Source: Lewinellaceae bacterium (lineage in GTDB: Bacteria; Bacteroidota; Bacteroidia; Chitinophagales; Saprospiraceae). Taken from it: a stretch of DNA of 64,000 bases. The stretch covers positions 558,001-622,000 of the forward strand of contig JACJYI010000004.1 of NCBI GenBank assembly GCA_020636225.1, read 5' to 3'. Positions 18,186 through 26,148 of the stretch are shown piece after piece. A program made the position numbers and the translations under genes. Every line of letters begins with the position of its first letter. Within the stretch, counting starts at the first letter, position 1. Under the pieces are notes generated by a model. It searched no databases and was not told the DNA's origin. It saw nothing but the letters and a program-made list of their open reading frames with translations.

Positions 18186-19307
18186 ATGAACGAGAAACAA
18201 AACAGGTTGAATCGGTATGTTCGAGGGTGGCTGATCCTTGGCTTGGTCCTGGTATTTGGCCAGATTCTCATCGGAGGGGTCACACGGTTGACCGGGAGTG
18301 GGCTGAGTATTACCAAATGGGAGATCATTACCGGAACATTGCCACCGATGACGACTGAGGCCTGGGAGCAGGAGTTTGCCTTGTACAAAGAGACCCCTCA
18401 GTATGCCTTGATCAATGACGGCATGAGTTTGTCGGAGTTCAAGTTCATTTATTTCTGGGAATATCTGCATCGGTTGTGGGCTCGATGGATGGGTCTTGTA
18501 TTTCTGATCCCTTTTCTGATCTTCTGGCGAAAAGGAATGCTCAGTGGCCGGTTGATCCGGCAGCTGTGTATCTTGGTTGGTTTGGCAGCAGTCACGGCTT
18601 CCTTTGGCTGGATCATGGTGGCCAGTGGTCTGATCGAACGACCATGGGTCAATGCCTACAAGTTGTCCACTCACTTGTTGCTGGGATTTTCCGTGTTTCT
18701 GTATCTGCTCCATATTCTGGTCGGGGCCATCTGGCCACACGGGGTTGGACCTTCTCGTTCGAAGCATCACCGGAATTTAGTGGCCCTCCTTTCCTTATTA
18801 GTCTTCCAGATCTTTTTGGGTGGCATGATGTCAGGGATGAAGGCCGGGTTTGCCTATCCGACCTGGCCGGACATGCATGGTGCCTGGATGCCGGCTATGT
18901 TGGGGGATGTATCTCATTGGACTGTGGAGAACTTTGTTGATTATGACGAAACAGGCTTCATGGTTGCCCTGGTGCAATTCATGCATCGAATTACAGCTTA
19001 CTTGTTGATTATCATTGGATTAAGGTATTATATTCGCTATCGGACAGCCCATGTTTCTCCCTGGTATGATCGAATTCACACCTTGTGGATAATCTTGTTG
19101 ATAATTCAGGTTACCTTGGGTATTCTGACACTTCTTGGTTTTCAGAGAGGAATGCCGGTGGCACTTGGCTCGGCCCATCAGATGGTGGCTTTGTTATTGG
19201 TCTCTACCCTGGTGGTGCAATGGACGTGGATAATGGAAGCGAGGAGGAGCCCACGATCCGTTCAAGTCGATGAGGTTGGCTCCGTTGGTCAAGACACTAT
19301 GAGATAA
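18186..19307 (+). CDS. ctaA: Heme A synthase (COX15/CtaA)
   Basis: 373 residues from ATG 18186 (MNEKQNRLNRYVRGWL); 18174 is an alternative, and the GTG at 18150 is unlikely. Eight membrane helices are visible. The heme-binding His residues lie in EYLHRLWARWMG, YKLSTHLLLG, QFMHRITAYLL and GSAHQMVALLL. The segment GGVTRLTGSGLSITKWE after helix 1 is a family hallmark. The enzyme oxidises heme O to heme A for cytochrome oxidase in the inner membrane. The length and inserted loop (FALYKETPQYALINDGMS) fit the longer COX15 type. It is the first gene right of the proposed origin, with G/T-rich third codon positions. Confidence 0.93.
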   Translation: MNEKQNRLNRYVRGWLILGLVLVFGQILIGGVTRLTGSGLSITKWEIITGTLPPMTTEAWEQEFALYKETPQYALINDGMSLSEFKFIYFWEYLHRLWARWMGLVFLIPFLIFWRKGMLSGRLIRQLCILVGLAAVTASFGWIMVASGLIERPWVNAYKLSTHLLLGFSVFLYLLHILVGAIWPHGVGPSRSKHHRNLVALLSLLVFQIFLGGMMSGMKAGFAYPTWPDMHGAWMPAMLGDVSHWTVENFVDYDETGFMVALVQFMHRITAYLLIIIGLRYYIRYRTAHVSPWYDRIHTLWIILLIIQVTLGILTLLGFQRGMPVALGSAHQMVALLLVSTLVVQWTWIMEARRSPRSVQVDEVGSVGQDTMR

Positions 19308-19342
19308 TCTGTTAATTTTACACGTCGTTAATACACACATGA

Positions 19343-20122
19343 ATGCAGAATACGGTTGTACAGGAGAGTAAGTACAAATATGTCGAGAGTGGTGGCAGTG
19401 GTGATGTGTTACTGTTGTTGCATGGCCTGTTTGGAGCCTTGAGCAATTTTGAATCCATCATGTCCAATTTTTCTGACCGGTACAATGTGGTCATTCCGAT
19501 TCTGCCGATTTATGATCTGCCCATTCACAGGGTATCCGTGGCCGGTCTGGTGGATTATGTCGAGGAGTTCGTAGAGTATAAAGGTTATGACCAGGTCAAT
19601 GTATTGGGGAACAGCTTGGGAGGTCATGTAAGTATTCTGTACAGCATACGCAGGCCTGATCGGGTGAATACCATGACGTTGACCGGTAGCAGTGGATTAT
19701 TTGAAAGTGCCATGGGGGATACCTTTCCCAAGCGAGGGAATTACGAGTTTATCAAGAAGAAAACCGAAGCCACCTTTTATCGTCCTGAAGTAGCTACCAA
19801 GGAATTGGTGGATGAGGTCTATGCCGCAGTGAATGATCGGAACAAGGCTATTCGAATCATTGCCATGGCCAAGAGTGCGGTTCGCCATAATCTTGCCGAC
19901 AAGTTGGATGGTGTGAAGTGTCCGACATTATTGATCTGGGGAAAGCAGGACACTATTACTCCTGATTTTGTTGCGGATCGTTTTCATGAATTGATTGCCA
20001 ATACCGAATTGCATTTCATTGATGAATGTGGTCATGCACCGATGATGGAGATGCCGGATCAGTTCAATCCTATCCTGATCGACTTTCTGGATCGGCATCC
20101 CATCCACTCTGATAATCATTAG
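19343..20122 (+). CDS. Alpha/beta-fold hydrolase
   Basis: 259 residues. The family features are the oxyanion region LLLHGLFGALSNFESI, the nucleophile elbow GNSLGGHVSILYS, the acid in IWGKQDTITP and the His in DECGHAPMMEMPDQF. The unusual elbow residue Asn before Ser is seen in several C-C hydrolase relatives, but the substrate is not predictable. The ATG at 19343 is in frame; another ATG 4 bases upstream is out of frame. It starts 35 bases after ctaA and may share its transcript. The first 43 codons use G in third position about 14 times and C about 9, the reverse of the hydrolase at 16070. Confidence 0.87.
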   Translation: MQNTVVQESKYKYVESGGSGDVLLLLHGLFGALSNFESIMSNFSDRYNVVIPILPIYDLPIHRVSVAGLVDYVEEFVEYKGYDQVNVLGNSLGGHVSILYSIRRPDRVNTMTLTGSSGLFESAMGDTFPKRGNYEFIKKKTEATFYRPEVATKELVDEVYAAVNDRNKAIRIIAMAKSAVRHNLADKLDGVKCPTLLIWGKQDTITPDFVADRFHELIANTELHFIDECGHAPMMEMPDQFNPILIDFLDRHPIHSDNH

Positions 20123-20192
20123 GGCAAGCCATTTCCTTACTGGATGATTCTTTCGGTTATTCAGCCCAGTGATATGGTTGAACAGCAGGTGG

Positions 20193-20208
20193 TGTTCCAC
20201 GTGGAACA
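20193..20208. other. parS-like centromere site, intergenic copy
   Basis: TGTTCCACGTGGAACA is a perfect 16-base palindrome. It matches the bacterial parS consensus (TGTTTCACGTGAAACA) except for one symmetric change per arm, a form known from Pseudomonas. It lies between the hydrolase stop (20122) and the thrC stop (20217). ParB binding is inferred from the match. Confidence 0.8.
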
Positions 20209-20216
20209 TGTTTGGT

Positions 20217-21509
20217 CTACCCCATCAGATATTCCCTGAATTGCGGATAAGTCGGTTCCATGGATATCCAGGAGCCAGGAAGCTGTTGGACCCGCTTCAA
20301 GTGAGGAGCTGGTTCAGTTGAGAATCCGAGGGCTCTGACCATGATCTCTTCGAATTTGGACGGATGAGCGGTAGACATGACCAATCGGGAGGACCGATTT
20401 CTTGAGCCTTCAAAGTGATGCATTCCTGCCCATCCTGTTGCCGTATGTGGGTCTAGGAGATACTGATACTGCTGATAAGTATCCTGAATGGAATGGATGA
20501 TCTCTTCGTCATGGACCACATGGCCTTCCATTCGTTCTTTTACATGGTTCCACGTGGAACCTCCAAGAATCTTCATTCGGACAAAGTTGCTTGGATCGCC
20601 AACATCCATGGCATTGGCCAGGGTTCTGATGGATCGCTTTGGTTGATAATGACCAGTGCTCAGATAGGTGGGAAGAACATCATTTGCATTGGAACAGACG
20701 ATCCATCGATCCACTGGCAGCCCCAGTTGTTCCGCTACCATGCCTGCACTGATGTTGCCAGCGTTGCCACATGGTACAGCGATCGTCGTGGTTTGACTTT
20801 CTGTTGACAGTTGACGGTATGCCTCAGAATAGTAGATCGATTGTGGCAGCCATCGACCGATGTTGATACTATTTGCACTGCTCAGACGGGTATGGTTGGT
20901 CACCACAGGATCTGAGAAAGCAGTTTTGACCAATCGTTGGCAATCGTCAAATGAACCATTGATGCGAAGAGCGTGGATATTATCACCCCAGGTCGTCAGC
21001 TGTTTTTCCTGTACGGCGGATACCCCGCCAAGTGGATACAGGATGGAAACACGGATCCCTTCCTGGCCATGAAATGCCGCTGCGACTGCACCACCGGTAT
21101 CACCAGAGGTAGCGACCAGTATGTGCAATTCCATATCCTCATATTCCTGGTAGGCTCGTAACAACTCTGCCATGAATCTCGCACCGACATCCTTGAAGGC
21201 ATGCGTCGGACCATGAAAGAGCTCCACCAAATGAACATCACCTAACCTGACCAGGCGTATCGGAATCTGACATACCTTCTGGATGATCCCATACAAGCTC
21301 TCTCTGGAAAGACCCTCGCCGAAAAATGGATGCATCATCTCTAAGGCCAATTCTTCATAACTCCGTGCACGGATCGATGACCAGAAAGAGGAGGGTAGTG
21401 GAGAGATCTGTACCGGCATGTATAAACCACCATCAGGGGCCAGTCCCAGCCGGACAGCCTCACGTGCCGAAACCTGGTGGGTTGGATCCGAGGTCGAATA
21501 GAACTTCAC
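20217..21509 (-). CDS. thrC: Threonine synthase
   Basis: 430 residues. The pyridoxal-phosphate Lys is in GPTHAFKDVGARFMAE, phosphate-binding glycines are in ATSGDTGGAVAAAFHG, and the N-terminus KFYSTSD.....SAREAVRLGLAPDGGLYMP is the standard opening of the long bacterial enzyme. It converts O-phosphohomoserine to threonine. The start is GTG at 21509; no in-frame ATG lies nearby. It sits 5 bases after the thrB stop with an AAGG just upstream, so the two are translationally coupled. A parS-like palindrome at 20546-20561 is embedded in the coding sequence where it encodes Ser-Thr-Trp-Asn, so codon choice there may be constrained by chromosome segregation. Confidence 0.95.
   Translation of the reverse strand: MKFYSTSDPTHQVSAREAVRLGLAPDGGLYMPVQISPLPSSFWSSIRARSYEELALEMMHPFFGEGLSRESLYGIIQKVCQIPIRLVRLGDVHLVELFHGPTHAFKDVGARFMAELLRAYQEYEDMELHILVATSGDTGGAVAAAFHGQEGIRVSILYPLGGVSAVQEKQLTTWGDNIHALRINGSFDDCQRLVKTAFSDPVVTNHTRLSSANSINIGRWLPQSIYYSEAYRQLSTESQTTTIAVPCGNAGNISAGMVAEQLGLPVDRWIVCSNANDVLPTYLSTGHYQPKRSIRTLANAMDVGDPSNFVRMKILGGSTWNHVKERMEGHVVHDEEIIHSIQDTYQQYQYLLDPHTATGWAGMHHFEGSRNRSSRLVMSTAHPSKFEEIMVRALGFSTEPAPHLKRVQQLPGSWISMEPTYPQFREYLMG
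20546..20561. other. parS-like centromere site inside thrC
   Basis: GGTTCCACGTGGAACC is a perfect 16-base palindrome sharing the central 14 bases GTTCCACGTGGAAC with the site at 20193. It lies 353 bases away from that site and inside thrC. Two such palindromes by chance within 400 bases are very unlikely. Confidence 0.75.
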
Positions 21510-21514
21510 GACCC

Positions 21515-22450
21515 TTAATATTTGATGGCCCCTTCATGATTGATCCCGCTGATATAGAGATCATGCTCCATGCGATGCTGAATCATGACACGGCGCATGG
21601 CCTCCCCGCACTCTTCGGCGATCAGGCTATTGTCGCACAGGGCGAACATACTCGGTCCCGAACCGGAGATCAGACATCCCAGAGCACCGGCAGAAATCGC
21701 GGCTTCGCGGATCTCTTGGTAATGGGGGATGGATGCCATCCGCTGTGGCTCAATCACCACATCCTGAAGAGATCGACTGATCAGGGCAAAGTCGGATTGA
21801 TACAATCCCTGGATCAATCCACCCAGATTCCCGGTTTGAGTGACCATATCCGACAAGGCTACCGATGGCGAAAGCTGTTGGCGGGAGGTCGATGTAGCAA
21901 TTTCAATGTGAGGATGCAAGATGGCCAGATAGATCCCCCTGGGCGATGGCAATCGATGGACATCCAATGAGGGATTGTCCCGGATCAGGATGATCCCACC
22001 GAGGAGCGAAGGCGCCACATTGTCCGCATGCCAGGCTTGACTGGCCATCTGTTCCCCTTGCATGGCGAAGGGCAACAGATCACGTTTTTCCAACGGACGG
22101 CGCAACAGCTCATTCACCGCAACGACACCGGCTACCGCACTGGCAGCACTGGATCCCAGTCCACTGGCAAAGGGCATGTGCTTGTGAATTTCAAATTCGA
22201 TGCCGCGTTGTTCTTCACCAAGGTGAGTGAGTAACGCCCGGGCAGCTACTGTGGCCGTGTTTTTCTCAGGGTCATGTGGCAAAAGCCCCTTGTCTCCGGT
22301 GATCCGGGTGATCCGGATTCCCGGCTGATCCACCAATCGAGCAATCACCTCGTCGCCCGGACGCTCCAGCGCCAAACCAAGGATATCAAATCCGCATCCC
22401 AGGTTGGATACAGATGCAGGTGCAAATACTTTGATTCCGGGCGTCGACAT
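21515..22450 (-). CDS. thrB: Homoserine kinase
   Basis: 311 residues from ATG 22450 (MSTPGIKVFAPASVSNLGCGFDILG), the family's typical length and N-terminus; the open frame to 22531 has no support. The GHMP-kinase ATP loop is present as PFASGLGSSAASAVAGVVAVNELL, and the C-terminal motif is GCLISGSGPSMFAL. The enzyme phosphorylates homoserine, and the product is used by thrC directly downstream. Aspartokinase/homoserine dehydrogenase is not in the window. A TATCTTTG box 37 bases upstream is the likely promoter of the thrB-thrC operon. Confidence 0.95.
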   Translation of the reverse strand: MSTPGIKVFAPASVSNLGCGFDILGLALERPGDEVIARLVDQPGIRITRITGDKGLLPHDPEKNTATVAARALLTHLGEEQRGIEFEIHKHMPFASGLGSSAASAVAGVVAVNELLRRPLEKRDLLPFAMQGEQMASQAWHADNVAPSLLGGIILIRDNPSLDVHRLPSPRGIYLAILHPHIEIATSTSRQQLSPSVALSDMVTQTGNLGGLIQGLYQSDFALISRSLQDVVIEPQRMASIPHYQEIREAAISAGALGCLISGSGPSMFALCDNSLIAEECGEAMRRVMIQHRMEHDLYISGINHEGAIKY

Positions 22451-22487
22451 GATGATTGCATTTGGCCAGGTGATGAAATGATCTCTG

Positions 22488-22495
22488 CAAAGATA
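22488..22495 (-). promoter_or_regulatory. -7 box of the thrBC operon
   Basis: On the minus strand TATCTTTG matches TAnnTTTG, 37 bases upstream of the thrB ATG. No clear -33 element was found. Confidence 0.5.
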
Positions 22496-23240
22496 CCACC
22501 CGCTCCAACGTCCGGACCAGCATCCGTCCATCCATGGTTACATAGCTCAACCGTCAATCGAAATGACCAGTGGGTAAATGACCCCATGTGATGTTCAACT
22601 CGGATTCCAAAATGGTATTTATTCCTGTAATGTTTTGAATATCAGGATCTTAATCTTATAAATACTGCGGTATCATGATAGGTATCGCGCCAATCTCCAA
22701 CTTTGACCAAACCAACCCACCACAAGAGTCACCTGCCTGACATTGACCTGTGTTCGTGGCGGAAATAATCCGTGAAGAGATCCACAGTTCTTTTTGTAGG
22801 AGTCCACTATGAAGAAGAAGAAGAACATAGCCTATCCCGCTTCATCGGAGGTGTCGCCTCTTTTTCAGAATATGTCCTGCTTTTGTCATATGTTTTCTCT
22901 TGAGTAGAGACATATCGAAATCAATACAATGGTCGCAGGAATATTCCTGACAATGGCGATGCTATTGACCAAGTAATGCAGCTACTGCGACCAATTCTCT
23001 TCCATCCCAGGGATACCATTCCATGGCCAGGGATAGGAGTATACTAGCTGCTCCCTTGTGATGATGGCAAGCAGGATCACAACACCAGGTCGGATATGAT
23101 CCGCCAAGGTCGATGGACGATCCACCAGGCTGGAAAGTGACGATACATGATGCTATGAACGGAAGGTTAAGTTTCCGGATTTATCCATCACTGTTGCCAT
23201 TTTCTAGCCCAGCAAATGGTCTCTCCTATGGATCAACCTC
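22496..23240. other. Long mostly non-coding gap between thrB and yqeY
   Basis: About 745 bases without a convincing long gene. Both strands are broken by stops, and codon texture is unlike the neighbours. Seen inside: one tiny ORF with an AGGAG upstream (22809-22907), and a DnaA-box-like TTATCCATC near 23181. No RNA-gene fold, insertion sequence or terminal repeat was recognised. It may be a decayed gene or hold small RNAs. Confidence 0.5.
22809..22907 (+). CDS. Possible 32-residue small protein
   Basis: The frame ATG...TAG encodes MKKKKNIAYPASSEVSPLF and a Cys/Met-rich end (SCFCHMFSLE). A TAGGAG lies 6 bases before the ATG, unusual because most genes here show no Shine-Dalgarno. It is the only small frame in the 745-base gap with such a signal. 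It has a basic N-terminus, no membrane segment and no known family. It could be a real small peptide or chance. Confidence 0.2.
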   Translation: MKKKKNIAYPASSEVSPLFQNMSCFCHMFSLE

Positions 23241-23248
23241 TATCTTTG
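23241..23248 (+). promoter_or_regulatory. -7 box immediately before yqeY
   Basis: TATCTTTG matches TAnnTTTG exactly and ends only 4 bases before the yqeY ATG, so transcription would begin at or next to the start codon (leaderless or nearly so). Confidence 0.5.
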
Positions 23249-23252
23249 CCGG

Positions 23253-23702
23253 ATGCAATTGGAAGACAAAGTCATGGAGGCCTTGAAGGAGGCCATGAAA
23301 CAAAAGGATCAGGCAGCACTGCGAACCCTGAGAGCGATTAAATCTGCAATCCTCCTGTTCAAGACCAGTGGTACCGGCGAAACCCTGGATACTGCTGCGG
23401 AGATCAAGCTTCTTCAGAAGATGGTCAAACAACGTAAGGAATCAGCAACCATTTTTCATGAGCAGAATCGCCTGGATCTGGCTGCAACAGAGGAGGAAGA
23501 GATCGCCATACTGGAAACATTCCTGCCCAAACCGTTATCTGAAGCGGAGTTGACGCAGATGATCTCCGAGATCATCAAGCAGACCGGCGCATCGTCGATG
23601 AAGGATATGGGTAAGGTCATGGGACTGGCCAACCAGCAAGTGGCCGGTCGGGCGGAAGGCAAAGTGGTCTCGGATATCGTGAAACAATTACTGACCCCAT
23701 GA
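23253..23702 (+). CDS. GatB/YqeY domain protein
   Basis: 149 residues, the normal size for stand-alone YqeY. The N-terminal helical part (LEDKVMEALKEAMKQKDQAALRTLRAIKSAI) and the C-terminal GatB-like part (SMKDMGKVMGLANQQVAGRAEGKVVSDIVKQLL) are typical. This domain is related to the tRNA-binding tail of the amidotransferase GatB; its role alone is unclear and may involve tRNA interaction. Its stop overlaps the glycosyltransferase start by 4 bases (ATGA), so they are translationally coupled. Confidence 0.92.
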   Translation: MQLEDKVMEALKEAMKQKDQAALRTLRAIKSAILLFKTSGTGETLDTAAEIKLLQKMVKQRKESATIFHEQNRLDLAATEEEEIAILETFLPKPLSEAELTQMISEIIKQTGASSMKDMGKVMGLANQQVAGRAEGKVVSDIVKQLLTP

Positions 23703-24796
23703 AGCCATCTGGCGATCAGCGACCCATCCTCTTTGCCGCATTGAACTGGGGTATGGGTCATGCATCGCGCAGTGTGCCATTGATCCGGGAGTTGCAACGT
23801 CGGCAGATTCCCCTGATCCTGGGATCAGATGGTGTTGCCGCCGAACTGTTGCGGGCAGAATTTCCAGATCTGGATATCCGGGAATTGCCGTCCTACAAGG
23901 TCACCTATCCTTCCCGCAATATCTATATCAACGTTCTCAAATCTGTCTGGACGATTTTGCTGGCCATTCTGGCAGAGCGTCGATGGGTCCGTTCCATTCA
24001 CAGGCAGACCCCCTTACGCGCGGTGATCAGCGACAATCGATACGGACTTCGGCTGTCCGGCATCCCGAGCATCTTGATCACCCATCAACTGCATTTCAAT
24101 GGGCCCTGGGCCTGGGCCAATCGGATCGGGGAATGGTCCGTACGATGGTGGGCCCGCCGATTTACGGAGATCTGGGTGCCCGACTGGGCAGGGAATATGT
24201 CACTGAGTGGTGGAATGGCGACCTGGCGGTATACCTCGCCTCCTGTTTATTATCTCGGTCCGTTGTCTCGTTTTCCCCTCCATCAGCATGGTGTGATCCA
24301 ACCGGAAAACGATATCATTGCCATTCTCTCCGGCCCTGAGCCACAACGAACCAGTTTTGAACAGATCCTGCGTGACCAGCTCAATGCATTGGAAGGCCGT
24401 CATCTCATGGTCAGGGGTACCCGGGATGCCGTACCCGCTCATTGGCCGGAAGCCTCTTTTGAGGTCATGGATCTCCTTCCAGCAGAGGCACTGAATGAAC
24501 TGGTTTCCCGCTCCACTATGCAGATCAGCCGATCGGGATACTCCACTGTGATGGACCTGGCGTACTCGGGAATACCTGCGTTGATGATACCCACTCCGGG
24601 ACAGATCGAACAGGAATACCTGGCTGTCTACCTCCTGGGAAAAGGACCCTGGTGTTTTCAAAACCAGGATGATCTCGATATCCGGCAAGCCTGGACCACG
24701 AGAAATCAATGGGCCCTCGACCAGCCCAATCGCCCGTCCGGACAGGAGGCCAGCCAGGCGGTAGACTCGTTTTTACAACGATTGGATACCCTTTAG
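23699..24796 (+). CDS. MurG-like glycosyltransferase (GT-B fold)
   Basis: 365 residues. The N-terminal Rossmann domain opens with ILFAALNWGMGHASRSVPLI, the glycine/His loop of GT28-type transferases. The C-terminal domain has the nucleotide-sugar region SRSGYSTVMDLAYSGIPALMIPTPGQIEQEYLA, close to the donor site of MurG and glycolipid synthases. A hydrophobic segment (about 80-95) suggests inner-membrane association. Donor and acceptor are not known; it is shorter and more divergent than MurG, so a cell-wall role is not claimed. It is coupled to yqeY by a 4-base overlap and converges with malic enzyme. Confidence 0.82.
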   Translation: MKPSGDQRPILFAALNWGMGHASRSVPLIRELQRRQIPLILGSDGVAAELLRAEFPDLDIRELPSYKVTYPSRNIYINVLKSVWTILLAILAERRWVRSIHRQTPLRAVISDNRYGLRLSGIPSILITHQLHFNGPWAWANRIGEWSVRWWARRFTEIWVPDWAGNMSLSGGMATWRYTSPPVYYLGPLSRFPLHQHGVIQPENDIIAILSGPEPQRTSFEQILRDQLNALEGRHLMVRGTRDAVPAHWPEASFEVMDLLPAEALNELVSRSTMQISRSGYSTVMDLAYSGIPALMIPTPGQIEQEYLAVYLLGKGPWCFQNQDDLDIRQAWTTRNQWALDQPNRPSGQEASQAVDSFLQRLDTL

Positions 24797-24800
24797 GTGA

Positions 24801-25982
24801 TCAGATGTTTTCCTCCAGCGCCGCTGCCTTGACCGCCTTGGCTACTTTCCAGGCCACCTCTTCATTCAGGGTTGCCGGAATGATCATGTCTTTGGTGGGT
24901 TCCCGGATGAATTCGGCGATCGCATAGGCAGCGACCAGTTTCATCCTTGCCGATATCCGTTTCGCCTTGGCATCCAGTGCCCCGCGGAAGATACCGGGGA
25001 AGCCCAATGCGTTGTTGACCTGGTTCGGCAAGTCGCTTCGGCCGGTGGCTACCACCGCTGCTCCGGCAGCATAGGCCTTGTCGGGCATGATCTCCGGTGT
25101 CGGATTGGCCAGGGCAAAGATGATGGGATCCTTGGCCATGGACCGGATGTCCTCCTCTTCCAACAGGTTGCCGACACTGACACCGATGAAGACATCCGCA
25201 TCTTTGAGCGCATCCCGCAGATCACCCTTCAGGTTTACCCGGTTGGTATACCGCAGAATATCCAGCTTCGCCTCATTCAGATCCTCCCGATCCCGATGAA
25301 TGATCCCCTTGGTATCACAGATGACCAGTTGCTTGACAGGAGTACATACCTCTGTGCTGTAATCATCGGCACATTTCAGCATCTTGGCAATGGCGATCCC
25401 GGCAGCACCGGCCCCATTGATCACGATCTTCAGCTCGGAAAGTGGCTTGTTCACCAGCCTGGCGGCATTGATCAGTCCCGCCAGGGTCACGATGGCTGTC
25501 CCGTGCTGATCATCGTGGAACACCGGGATCCCGATATCCTGGAGCCGTTCCTCAATATAGAAGCTTTGGGGCGCGGCGATGTCTTCCAGATTGATCCCCC
25601 CAAAGACAGGCGCGATCCGTTTGACCGTCTCGATGATCTCATCCGGATCCTGGGTATCCAGACAGATCGGGAAGGCATCGATGGCCGCGAATCGCTTGAA
25701 TAACATGGCCTTGCCTTCCATGACCGGTATGGCTGCCAATGGACCGATATTCCCGAGGCCCAAGACGGCTGAACCATCACTGACAATGGCCACCGTGTTG
25801 CATTTCATCGTGTATTCGTAGGCGAGCTCCGGATTCTTTTCGATGGCCTGACATGGAGCTGCTACACCCGGCGAATAGACGAGTGACAGGTCATGGGAGT
25901 CCCGAAGATCGATCTTGGCATTAACACGGATCTTGCCGCGCAGCTGCTTATGCAGGATGAGGGATTCATCGTAGATATCCAT
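24801..25982 (-). CDS. NAD(P)-dependent malic enzyme (short form)
   Basis: 393 residues from ATG 25982 (MDIYDESLILHKQLRGKI); the open frame upstream to 26261 is untranslated by comparison with the family. Malic signatures are SLVYSPGVAAPC, the catalytic Tyr/Lys region, FGGINLEDIAAP, FHDDQHGTAIVTLAG, the dinucleotide loop GAGAAGIAIAKML and the closing ANPTPEI. The C-terminal phosphotransacetylase-like domain of long MaeB is absent, so this is the short bacterial type. It decarboxylates malate to pyruvate, yielding NAD(P)H. Cofactor choice cannot be decided by eye. A TATCTTCA box lies about 26 bases upstream on the minus strand. Confidence 0.93.
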   Translation of the reverse strand: MDIYDESLILHKQLRGKIRVNAKIDLRDSHDLSLVYSPGVAAPCQAIEKNPELAYEYTMKCNTVAIVSDGSAVLGLGNIGPLAAIPVMEGKAMLFKRFAAIDAFPICLDTQDPDEIIETVKRIAPVFGGINLEDIAAPQSFYIEERLQDIGIPVFHDDQHGTAIVTLAGLINAARLVNKPLSELKIVINGAGAAGIAIAKMLKCADDYSTEVCTPVKQLVICDTKGIIHRDREDLNEAKLDILRYTNRVNLKGDLRDALKDADVFIGVSVGNLLEEEDIRSMAKDPIIFALANPTPEIMPDKAYAAGAAVVATGRSDLPNQVNNALGFPGIFRGALDAKAKRISARMKLVAAYAIAEFIREPTKDMIIPATLNEEVAWKVAKAVKAAALEENI

Positions 25983-26148
25983 GGAAGGTGTTGGTTGAAC
26001 AGGCGGTGAAGATAGGATTTTCCACCGGGCCACCAGTCGAACGACATGTCGCAAATTTGCCACCCTTTGCCTGATCCTTTCACCACGTAAAAGTGGTATG
26101 TTTAGATCAGGATCGATGACGAATTCTATAACGCAATAACAATTGATA

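Noticed and set aside
21461..21466. Another CACGTG core inside thrC considered as a third parS.
   Set aside because: Flanking bases are not symmetric and do not match the parS arms.
23178..23190. TTATCCATC in the thrB-yqeY gap considered as a DnaA box.
   Set aside because: Two mismatches, no cluster and no adjoining A/T stretch; weaker than the 17.8 kb group.
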